Assembly (NCBI GenBank): GCA_020064725.1
Contig: JAGTWJ010000008.1
Span: 186,001-250,000, forward strand
Length of the DNA: 64,000 nt
Direction of reading: 5' to 3'
From: Drechslerella dactyloides
Taxonomy: Eukaryota > Ascomycota > Orbiliomycetes > Orbiliales > Orbiliaceae
The position numbers and the translations under genes were made by a program. Positions 11,923 through 21,803 of this stretch are shown here, in pieces. How positions within the stretch are numbered: the first letter of the stretch is position 1; every line of letters starts with the position of its first letter. The notes beneath the pieces were generated by a model. That model was given only the letters and a program-made list of their open reading frames with translations, ran no database searches and was not told the origin of the DNA.

Positions 11923-13144
11923 ATGTATCCCACAGCGACGGGAGCTCGAAATATCCCGCTTACTAGGGTGATGAAGGGCTCCATGGAATATAATAACACG
12001 GTTTGCGAGAATGTAATTATCGACGCCCAGGAAATCAGAGCCCCGGCCCTCTCGAACAGCGTCGAAGCCAATAAATTCATCACAGACTCGATAAAACGCT
12101 TCGAGATTCCAGAGGCCGATCCGGAGGGAGACTTTCTCGGCTTCCAAAGGACGTTATCTCTACTACACGATGCTCTCATTCATGTCATTCAGAATGGGAT
12201 GAAAACAGAGGAGGACCTGCAGCGGCATCCACCGCTTTTGCGGGCGGTGGCAGCTTGCGAGAAGGACTTGGTCGACCTACGGCAAAAAATCGCCGCATTG
12301 ATTCCGTCTGAAAGACAAGCGAAGCGTGTGAGGAGCTGGGCTAAATTCAAGTGGATTTTCATGGACGGAAATCCACAGATCTACGAAGAGCGGTTCAAGT
12401 TTCACGCAGACATGATCAACTTTCATTGCGGGAAAATTATAGTGTGAGTGCTCTGAACAAGACGGGCAACAGATGGCCCGGTCTTCACTGTTTCTGACCC
12501 GCGAGACAATCCTTACTCTTTGAATATCGCTAACTTGCTGGCTTCGATATGCATATGATTGTAGTCAAAGTTCGTCAAAGATAGCAGAGTTGACGACAGA
12601 ACGGAAACCCAACGTTATACCAGAACAGGACGCGAGTTTGCCAACCGCGAATCGGCGCTGTAGAAGGAGTGTAGCTTGCTCCGATCTTGGGAATGAAACT
12701 GAAGCAACTACGAAAACAACAGAAACGCCTATCGCCATCCACCGCTTAAGTGTTAGCGTGGGGATAGATTCTGGACTTGGCGACGAAACTTTGGACTCTA
12801 TCGGATCTCGCTTAGAAACGGCGCCTGATACTGCTGTTCATGCAGCTGAAGCAGAACCACAGGGAAAAATTCAAAAAGAAACTGGTAGCATATGCGACGT
12901 TGAGCGCGAGGTAATGACAATACCAAATAAAACCGATATTCTCCGAGACTTTGCGCCGCAGCCAGAAGCTAAGGCGCAACCAACCTCAAAGCACATCTTT
13001 GAGTATTTTAATTGCAGTGTGGAGCGGAGGCTATCCGGGAGGAGGTTTAAAGCTCTGTCGAGCATGATAGCCGGAGCCGAACGTGCCCAAAGAAGGAGCA
13101 GACGGATACTACCCAAAATAATACGTAGAATAGGAATCCAGTAG
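11923..13144 (+). CDS. Orphan protein with fungal STAND N-terminal-like helical region and basic tail
   Basis: Exons 11923..12443 and 12565..13144 (GTGAGT donor, TAG acceptor, phase 2) give 366 residues. Residues about 50-170 are helical: LLHDALIHVIQNG, then LRAVAACEKDLVDLRQKI, then WAKFKWIF and ERFKFHADMINFH. This order (A-C-x3-L-x2-L, then a W/K-rich segment and a closing helix) resembles the N-terminal domain found at the front of fungal STAND/NLR proteins. No nucleotide-binding or repeat domain follows. The second half is Ser/Thr/Glu-rich and probably disordered, ending in a strongly basic stretch of about 35 residues (GRRFKALSSMIAGAERAQRR...IIRRIGIQ). The usual hydrophobic first segment of the family is absent, so the gene may be N-terminally shortened or lack an exon I cannot see. 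Function unknown. Confidence 0.55.
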
Positions 13145-13989
13145 CCCATGAGCGACGCGGCATCCCTACAGCGCCTGCCATAGAGGTGAACGGCGCCCAG
13201 TCCCGGAGTCAGCTCATTGACATGTCCCTCGAACGTTATTTCTGTAAATACATTTATGTCGCTTTAGCCCTGTATAGATATTTCCGACGAATCCGTAGAC
13301 GCCGGATGATACTTTATAGTTGATAGAGTAAAGCTTATACTGCACATACAAGTAAAGAATCATATATTCAAGCTCATGTGCGTGAGAGTGTCGACTTGAG
13401 CTTGTTAACATGTTAGACGTATGCATATATGTTTTACGTTTGGGGTTTGGGGCTTGAGGCGTAGCCTTGATGCTAGGCGCTATAGCTTGAGACTAGCCTC
13501 AATCTCTGAGACAATCTTACCTCATACATGCATCAAATACAGGAGCACCTCTGAATCTTGTAGCGAATGGTAGGCGTTGATAGCTGTGATTACCTTCCGT
13601 ATAGAGCTATTCTGAAGGTATTAGTCATGTATGGGTCGCCATTCAGAGGTGCTGCAACTTGTCCTCATTTTGGTGTTGCGTGTTACGTTTTGGGTGTACT
13701 GCCACTTTGAGGCGGCTTGTCAGCGAGGAGACTGTGGCGCACCAGCGGGAGGACAAGTCTCAACTTCCAGCATTCCGACGGCTACCAAGCTAGTATATCC
13801 CACCAAGAAAGCCAGGCACGACTTCGACCACACACGACCAAAATCGCCTCCTCTATCACCCTTTCAGCTTCCTCTAACTACTCTCGACTCGCTACTGCGC
13901 GTTTACCCGTCGCCGTTACCATCCCACAATTGCGCTACTCGGCGTCATCCACTTTAACCGCGCGTGTTGGCCGGTATCAGAATTCCTAC
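13145..13989. other. Intergenic, orphan gene to SEC31
   Basis: Contains the SEC31 promoter and leader. The SEC31 frame is open upstream of its ATG back to about 13717, but that stretch has poor protein character, and the conserved family start is at 13990. Confidence 0.6.
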
Positions 13990-16900
13990 ATGGTGAACCT
14001 GCGGATCCCAAGGACGGCGACCTTCGCCTGGTCGGAAGGGTCGTCGCGTCCATTAATCGCTACGGGAACGGTCGCTGGAGCTGTTGACGCGGATTTCTCC
14101 AACGCTACTCATCTGGAGCTATGGGACCTCGATCTGGATAGTGGCGTCAGCGAAGCTTCGGAGCTTTCTCCAAAAGCTTCAATCAGCACTGATGCTAGGT
14201 AATATCCCATCCCAGACGCCACTTAACTCAGTATATTGACTCAGGTGGATACGGCATACAGATTCTACGATATAGCTTGGGGAAACAGGGGGATTATTGC
14301 AGGTGCCCTGGAGAACGGGTCACTTGACCTCTGGAACTCGGACTCACTCTTCAGAGGAGAGACGTACGTACTCACCAGGCTCCTCATAATCCGCGCCTCT
14401 GAAGCTAACTCGGCGAGTTAAGTGGAACTGTGGAATCGCAATTGAAACATACCGGCGCTATCAAAGCTTTACAATTCAATCCGTTCAAGGAGGAGCTGCT
14501 ATTAACAGCTGGTATGAAGGGCGAGGTATTTGATTCATCCCGCTTTGAGACTACCAGCATGGTTCTCATCGAATACGCATAGATTTACGTCTGGGATCTC
14601 AACAATACTGCGAATCCTTTCCTCCTGGGCAATCGAGCACAGAGGGCCGACGACTTTTCTTCAGTTGACTGGAACAAGAAGATCCCGCATATCTTGCTCT
14701 CTGGCGGTAAGAACGGCTTGGTGACAGTCTGGGATGTCAAGCAGAAAAAAGAATCTTTGACTTTGAGCCACTTGGGGAGGAAGGAAGTTAGTGCGGTTGC
14801 GTGGCATCCAGAGAATGTGGGCATACCCCTCCTCATAGCCATGGTAGCTCGTGAGCTAACAGACCCAGGCCACGAAACTGCTCACGGCACTGCCAGACGA
14901 CTCAAATCCCATGATACTGGTTTGGGATCTTCGCAATGCGAATGCCCCTGAAAAGGTAGGCTGTCTAATAATTGCGACTCGCAGTTCTCTAGCTGACTTG
15001 AAGTAGACATTGACAGGCCACGACCAAGGCGTCCTTTCGCTCGACTGGTGCAAGCAAGATCCCGACATCCTACTTTCTTCCGGGAAGGATAATCGGACAA
15101 TATGCTGGAATCCAAACTCTGGCGAAATGCTGGGAGAATTCCCAATTGGGACTAACTGGATGTTCCAAACTCGTCTAAATCCTAAAAATCCTAACTTTGT
15201 GGCTTCTGCTTCGTTCGACGGCAAGATTAGCATTCAGTCACTTCAAAATAAAACACAGCCTCGTCAAACGGATTCTTCATCTGGCCACCTAGACGAAGAG
15301 AGTTTCTTCAACCAAGCCAGCTTTGATCCGCAGGGTCCTTCCTTTTCTCTGAAACAGGCACCGAGATGGTATAAACGACCTGTCGGCGCATCGTTCGGGT
15401 TTGGCGGCAAATTGGTCAGCTTTGGGACACCAGCTGGACAGAATAAGTCCGTCCTCAAGATTTCTACACTGGCTGTTGAGTCCGATGTGCGCTCCGCAAC
15501 CGATACTTTCGAGAACGCTCTGAAGGATGGAAACTTTATCAGCCTCTGTGAGCAACGGATCGAAGAGATCTCTTCGGATAGCGAGAAGGCGGAATGGACA
15601 ATCCTGAAGACTTTGTTTGACCCTTCGCCAAAGAAGAAGCTTGTTGAGGTTCTCGGGTTTACCGCAGAACCTGCCTCTGATGCACCTAAGACAGGGGAAG
15701 AGCCTCCAAGCGAGCAGACTGAGGATACACAGGCCAACGGCGGTTCCAAGGAAACAAAGCGACTTTCATCATTTTTCGGTGAAGGAGATGCCGAACATGA
15801 TGCTTTTCTGGATGGGTTATCTTCTACTCAGGGGGCTCGAACGAATAATCCCTTCCAAATCTTTGGTGGAAACGAATCCGAGGCGGACAAGTCGATTACC
15901 CGAGCCCTGATTCTTGGAAACTTTGAGCGTGCTGTTGACATTTGCATCAATGAGGACCGATTATCTGACGCTTTTATGCTAGCGGTTGCTGGAGGTGAAG
16001 CTTCGTTGCAAAAGGTCCAGAAAGCTTACTTTGGCAAACAGACCAATGCACCAAACTACCTGCGTCTTCTCTCGTCTGTCGTCGGAAAGAACCTTTGGGA
16101 TGTCGTCCACAACGCTGATCTCGCTGACTGGAAAGAGGTTCTCTGCACTATTTGCACGTTCGCTGGAGATAAGGAGTTCTCCGAACTTTGCGAAGCACTC
16201 GGTGAGAGACTCGAGGTAGAGCAGAAGGCGAGCAGCGGACTTGAAAAACGACAAGAGGCCGCAACTTGCTACCTTTCCGGCTCCAGGCTACATAAGATCG
16301 TCAGCATCTGGATTGACGAGTACAAGGAGAGCGAAGCGGCGATTCTGCGGGATGCGTCTGAAGGGGCCACATCTTTCAGCATTCACGTCAAGTCGATGCA
16401 GCAACTTATAGAAAAGGTCACTGTTTTCCGGGAGGCGACGAAATTTGTGGACCCTGATATGAATGCGAAAGCTGATTGGAAGCTCGCTCCACTATACGAC
16501 ATCTATTGCGAATACGCCGATGTTCTCGCAGCTCAAGGACAGCTGGAGTTTGCCGCTAAGTATCTCGACCTAGTGCCAGCCAGTTACCAGCCAGCCCAGA
16601 TAGCTCGGACTCGTGTGAATATTGCATCAGGCAAAGACTCGAGCAAGAAGGCAGCTGCGCCAAGGCAGCCAGTTGTGACGAACGCTATGAGGACCGGGGC
16701 GAAATCTCCTTATGCCCCGTTGTCTACGTCTACGGCATCGCAGCCTGCGCCAAAGATGTTTACACCCGTCGCACCTGTCACTGGACCAACAATCACCCCG
16801 CAGCCGCAGCCGCAGCCTTCGATGTCCTACAATCCTCCTACGCAGCCGCATACTAGCAGGTACACTCCTGCGGGCTCAACCGCCCCAGCCCCTGGGTACC

Positions 16901-18223
16901 AGCCTACAAATACACCAAATAACAGCTTCGGATATCGCCCACCGTACGGCGGTCATGCTACTGGGCCTCAGCCAACACCTTTCGGGGTTCCTCCTCCCAG
17001 AAATAGCAGCCCCGCTGGCCCCGCTGTCCTGCCTGCCGCCCAGCGGACTGACCTATCTGCATGGAATGATACCCCTATGGTAATCGACACGAATCGCAGG
17101 AAGACCCCCTCGGTCCCACCTGGTGGCGGTCCTATAACTATGCCGTTCCCAGGTTCCAATCGGGTAGCTAGTCCCTCCCCGACTACTGGCAGTTTTGTAG
17201 GCCCTCCACCTCGAGCCGGTTCGATACCTCCTCCCAGGTCGGGTCAACCATTCGAAGCTCCTCCTGCAGGAACCACTCCAGGAATGTACAGACCCTCAAC
17301 ACCGGGCTCGCGGTCTCAGAGCCCCTATGTCACAAACTCTCCATCTTCGGGCTTGATGAACACGGGACCACCTCGCCCTAATGCCACTTACGCGGCTCCG
17401 CCGACGACAACAGGCCCGCCTAGCAACCGATACACTCCCCAGCCGTCCACACAGCCTACCCCATCCGCAATACCGCTTGCTGGTCCAGGACGTGGAATGG
17501 TCCCACCCTCGAGTCACAATGCCTACGCCCCCCCGCCGACCACGGCGTATAGCCATGCTCCAGCCCCATCACCATATAATGCGCCAGCCCACTCAACGGG
17601 ACCCCCTCCAGGGCCACCTCCTATGACTGGACCCCCGATGACCGGGCCGCCCCAGGGTCCTCCCCGAGGGTCCAGCGCCGCTGGGTCAAGACCAGAAGCC
17701 TCTCACAACGCACCTCCTAAGGCCGCTACCCCTAAACTGAAGCATCGTACGTTCTCTTGCCTGCATAGAATTGAAGCCTAAATATATCAAATAACTAACA
17801 TCAATATAGCCAAGGGAGACCGGTCTCACATCCCTGAGCACTCACGACTTTTGTATGAGATCCTTGAGGAGGAGATGCGACGTATTACCGACAACGCACC
17901 GGTATGTTGGACCGTCGAGTCGTTTCAACGAAATAGTCTCTGTGATTTTTACTTACGAATCGATGCGCTTAATCTAGGCCGAACACAAAACTCAGGTGTT
18001 ACAAATAGGCAAGCGCCTGGATTCCTTCTTCGACCATCTCAATAACGATGACCTGCTTTCTCACGACACTATCCGAGGACTTACGGATGCATATGTGCAT
18101 GTCCGAAATGGAGACTTCGATTCCGCGTCGAATGCCTACGGGAATGTCTCGCAGACAGAGTTGGGTAGTTTCGGCGCCGTGCATAAAAAGGTCATCCAGT
18201 TGAGCCAGTTTGCACGACAGTAA
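13990..18223 (+). CDS. SEC31: Sec31, outer-coat subunit of COPII vesicles
   Basis: Eight exons: 13990..14198, 14262..14363, 14423..14525, 14583..14816, 14869..14955, 15007..17746, 17810..17901 and 17978..18223; all phases close to give 1270 residues, close to the yeast length. It opens with the family sequence IPRTATFAWS followed by LIATGT. Residues about 1-340 are WD40 repeats (LELWDLDL, GEIYVWDLNN, VTVWDVKQ, ILVWDLRN, GHDQGVLSLDW). Then come the alpha-solenoid that pairs with Sec13 (about 450-620), a long Pro/Gly/Ser-rich linker that contacts Sec23/Sar1 (about 640-1140), and the conserved C-terminal helical domain starting KGDRSHIPEHSR. The protein forms COPII cage rods with Sec13 at ER exit sites. 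The start was chosen at the conserved Met. Essential in yeast. Confidence 0.97.
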
Positions 18224-18847
18224 AGTATGAATTAGGACCTCTATGGACAATGGGGGAGAATTACAAGGTGGGAGAAGTGTAGCTGGATATTCGACGTCCA
18301 CGGCGGTAATGTTACATTATCAATTTGGTCTTTCTATTGTACTCAAGCTTTGTTCATGCGAATAAAAGACGACTGCTTTTGTCCCATTTCTTGATGATAT
18401 CATGATGTGCATGGAATCGATATCTCCAGAAGAGTGGTATTCTCGAGTTAGTAACTAAGCTAAGGTGCTAATGTGACTACGAATTGGATTCCGCTAGCTT
18501 GTGCGAACGTTGCCAGGCTTTGTTAATGTTGAGACTGTGCGGGAAACCGGCATCGAGCCCCTGCTCTGGCAGTCTAATTTACGAGACAACCCTGTTCCAA
18601 CAACGCGAAGATTCCAACAGTGTCGTCATAGCATGCCCGATCCAAGGCATTCCCTCAATATATGTGAGGAGAGAATCGTCTGAGGTCCTGCATTCGAGTC
18701 GAGAATAGTCTCTTGGTTGGACTATTAAATCCCAAACTTCGCTCCCAAATTTGTAAATTATCCTCGATTGAAGCGTGCACCGCAGAAATATCACTTAAGG
18801 AAGAATATTAACGCGAATTATCAAGCGGCGTTCCCACCAACTTCGCA
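18224..18847. other. Intergenic, SEC31 3' flank
   Basis: I see no gene here. AATAAA (about 18360) lies within 140 bases of the SEC31 stop and may serve as its polyadenylation signal. Confidence 0.5.
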
Positions 18848-19229
18848 ATGTCAACATCCGGTAATAAACCAAACCTGACCGACTGCAAGCAGACGCAAAC
18901 AGATGCGCCGCCCAGTAAAGACATGCCTACTAGCCTCGGGGGTAAAGTGCCGCTGAAAACTTCGAATTCCCATGGATTTGCTGTGAGAGAGCATACAAAG
19001 CCGATCGGTCACTCGGCGCAAGTTGGAGGTATATCACTCCCATATCTATCGCCCCGTCTGTTCCAGCCATTCAGCATCTTGTAATATTGGAGTACTAAGC
19101 TCAATCCTTTATGTTTCGTGGGGATGCACGATAGCAGGATGTGTCTCACGGGGCGTCCAGACTGTTCCGGTGCCGTTTGCGGAGGCGACGGCAGCGGATA
19201 GCATCGGAAAGTTCCATACTAGATTCTGA
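18848..19229 (+). CDS. Small unknown protein (about 91 residues)
   Basis: Exons 18848..19028 and 19135..19229 with a 106-nt intron (GTATAT donor, ACTAAGC branch-like site, tandem TAGCAG acceptor). Joining in phase 1 gives 91 residues and a clean TGA. The first 60 residues are hydrophilic (STSGNKPNLTDCKQTQTD..., then SNSHGFAVREHTKPIGHS). The second exon gives CVSRGVQTVPVPFAEATAAD then SIGKFHTRF. The two AGs of the acceptor keep the same frame, so both splice forms are translatable and differ by one residue. No signal peptide, membrane segment or known domain is visible. I do not recognise the family; the intron structure is the main reason to call it real. Confidence 0.55.
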
Positions 19230-19776
19230 AGGATAAGGATATGATCGATAGATGTAAGTTACTTGACTCTAGTTTGTTGAACCGGGTCGTCTCGCCCTGT
19301 TGAAGCCTCTGCATTTGTCTCGTACTCGGCGAGACGGCAAGACTTGAATTGTTTTGTTTAATAGATATGCTAACTCCTGCCCAAAGCACTGAGGCCTCAT
19401 CACGCTGACAATTGGTACTCTACTGCCATGAATGGGGAATTTATTGGGAGCAAGTCAATAGAATTCGGTTTGCTTGTAGTATAACAGTATCTTTCAAACA
19501 AAGCACGGACGTATAAAATCGAGACCCTGAAAGATTGGAGCACTCAATATTTGTAAGCGATAATCGTAGAAGTAATTAAACCGCAAAGTTTTGTTTGCGC
19601 AATGAATCTCAAATTTTCTAGAGAGGGATGCATCAACAGATTTGTGTTTCGATTCGAAAGCTGCTTTTCGATTAATTGGCACCGAAAAACATATCGATTG
19701 GCAGTGTTAGTCTGGAGAAATGATAGTATGATTTAAACCAGCAAAGTAAGACAAAAGAGGTGTCATTGATTACGAG
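19230..19776. other. Intergenic, between two convergent genes
   Basis: Ordinary AT-rich sequence between the small orphan (plus) and the caspase-like gene (minus). Nothing further seen. Confidence 0.6.
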
Positions 19777-21132
19777 TTACTCGTCCTGTTTCTTCTGGGA
19801 AGCTTCGACGGGAGCTTGTGGTTCGGTTTCTTCGGAATGTTCCCGCAACAAGATATCCAACTCCTGTAGCCAGTCTCCTAGTTTTCGCTCAATCAATTTT
19901 ACACCGTAGTAAACCCGTATAGTAGATTGTTTCATTTCCTCAGTGATGGGTTTGACCGAGATGCCAAAGCTCCCGTGCAGCTCCAGAAACTTGCTCTCAT
20001 ATCGAAACGGGACGAGCATGATGGCAGTGGTTAGGCTCTTGCCGGCGGCGATATCTGCCTTCTTCAACTCGTGCTCGTGGATCGAATAGAGCTTCTCTCG
20101 ATGGATGTAGCCCACCTGCGTCTGTAACAACTGCCCAACAGCGATGCACCAGTCAACGAAAATTTTGCGCAAGTTCCCGCTGTTGCGCCCGAAGAAGCTG
20201 ACTTCGAGCGGGGTGAAAATTCGAGTGAGTGAATAGAGATCAAAATCGTCGTCGAGGTACTTGAGAGCTTTTCCGGCGATCATTTCGCGCGTCTTGCGGG
20301 CCAGGTTGCATGGAAAGGCGATTGGTTGGGTGCCGGTGGCACGGTGGAATTCCGGAACGCCGGCCTTCCCGTAAATCATCATTTCGTAGATGTTGCAGGG
20401 CTCTGGTGGAATACTGTCGATGCGGACGATATGTTGGAACGCCTTGCAGAAGCGGCTGATGTAGCTGGATTCGTTGCGGCCGGTGATGACCTCGACGGTT
20501 CTCAGTGAAGTAGATGAGGCTTGGATAGTAGTGCCAAGATACGAGCAGTCGAGGAGGAGAAGAACGTCGGTCTTCCTCATGACTCTGCGGTGCATGTTGC
20601 ATCGAAACTGGGATTTGGCAGGGTTGACGAAGATGTCTTGAATAAGGTACTTGTAGTGGATGAAGGCGGGATTTTTGGTCTCGTTGGAACAGATGGCGTA
20701 GAACTGACCGTTTCCGATGTTTGGGAATATTTGTTCATCGAGAGGGTCGGTGAGGATTGCTCCCTTGCCGACAATATACAAGATGACGAGCTTGGCATCG
20801 TGATCGGAAAGTTCGTCTAGCTGGTTGCTGAAGACGAGGTCGTCGAGCTCTTCGCGAATATAGACGGTTGCATCTCGGCCAGAAGGATGAGTGAGGGCAT
20901 CAGCACCGTCGATGACAAGCTCGACGATGGTACTGCCGGCGGGCAGCGTGACGTACCGGCTGATAGCCTTGCTGATATCTTTGCAGCACTTTGCACTGGC
21001 CTCACCGTCGGCAGCGAATCTGAGAGTGACGAGCACGATCTTCTTGTAGACTTTATCAGAGTTCTGGATGGCGTCTCCAAGATGTTCTGTCATCAGCATT
21101 GCATTTTTGAGTGACTCTTCTATGAACGACAT
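19777..21132 (-). CDS. Caspase-fold-like protein, catalytic residues apparently lost
   Basis: A single exon of 451 residues; the ATG at 21132 is followed by a sequence of good coding quality. The pattern of a fungal C14-type (caspase/metacaspase-like) domain is recognisable: a first beta strand (KIVLVTLRF, 31-39), a helix, a second strand, then LVILYIVGKG (115-124), where active members have a hydrophobic strand ending Gly-His-Gly. About 73 residues later comes DVLLLLDCSYLG (189-200), where active members have D-C-C-Y-A-G or D-S-C-H-S-G. Here the catalytic His position reads Lys123 and the D+2 Cys position reads Ser197; Cys196 remains. A strand-helix segment TVEVITGRN follows, then a C-terminal 200 residues of unknown fold. 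I infer a non-proteolytic caspase-like protein. No NB-ARC/NACHT domain is attached. The fold assignment is by motif order only. Confidence 0.6.
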   Translation of the reverse strand: MSFIEESLKNAMLMTEHLGDAIQNSDKVYKKIVLVTLRFAADGEASAKCCKDISKAISRYVTLPAGSTIVELVIDGADALTHPSGRDATVYIREELDDLVFSNQLDELSDHDAKLVILYIVGKGAILTDPLDEQIFPNIGNGQFYAICSNETKNPAFIHYKYLIQDIFVNPAKSQFRCNMHRRVMRKTDVLLLLDCSYLGTTIQASSTSLRTVEVITGRNESSYISRFCKAFQHIVRIDSIPPEPCNIYEMMIYGKAGVPEFHRATGTQPIAFPCNLARKTREMIAGKALKYLDDDFDLYSLTRIFTPLEVSFFGRNSGNLRKIFVDWCIAVGQLLQTQVGYIHREKLYSIHEHELKKADIAAGKSLTTAIMLVPFRYESKFLELHGSFGISVKPITEEMKQSTIRVYYGVKLIERKLGDWLQELDILLREHSEETEPQAPVEASQKKQDE

Positions 21133-21803
21133 GGCTGCTGTTCAGTATGTGAAATTGATGGTGATGATTGTCTCTCGTAACGTCCGAGGTGCTTGTTATG
21201 CTTAGAGGGACAATGAAAACTGGGAGGTAGAGATGAAGGAGAACTATTTCGCATGGTTGGGTAGGGCATTCACAATGGCATTTGCCGGTAGGAAGCAAAT
21301 ATATATTTGATACCTGGGGGTGAAGACATGAGGCCGAAGAAGCTGAGCGTGATTAGTGCACACAATACTACTGCCACGCTCAGCTCAGCTGGAAACATCT
21401 TTCTTGAGTTCTTTTAACGCAGAAGTATAAAAGTAGCAAAATAACTACTCAGTGAATACAGCTTCAGGCATCTCCCCTCCCGAGCAGTAACAAGCTTTCT
21501 GATTGGCTAGCTATCTGTATCGTATCCCGGCCCGATTGGATTCCCATATCTCCATTTCGGTCGCGTTGGCGTTTGTTGGGATTTTGTAGACGGCAGCTTT
21601 CCCGATCTGTCACGTCCGCACCACCTCGCCGCGTCGGCTGCTTAAGGTAATAGCTGGGCGTTACACGGCTCTAGAACCCGAGCTCATAAGCCTTGTAACT
21701 TGCCGCCAACCCTGATCCTTCGCCCACCTCACGAGCTTCGAGCTGGGTCGCGATCGGAACTCTCCCACCTCCGACATCCGCTTCCATAGATTCCGGCTCC
21801 GCC
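21133..21803. promoter_or_regulatory. Divergent intergenic region, caspase-like gene / ATE1
   Basis: About 670 bp separates the two start codons, so it must carry both promoters. No specific operator was recognised. Confidence 0.5.

Noticed and set aside
13717..13989. An in-frame N-terminal extension of SEC31.
   Set aside because: Composition is poor and the conserved Sec31 start (MVNLRIPRTATFAWS) lies at 13990.
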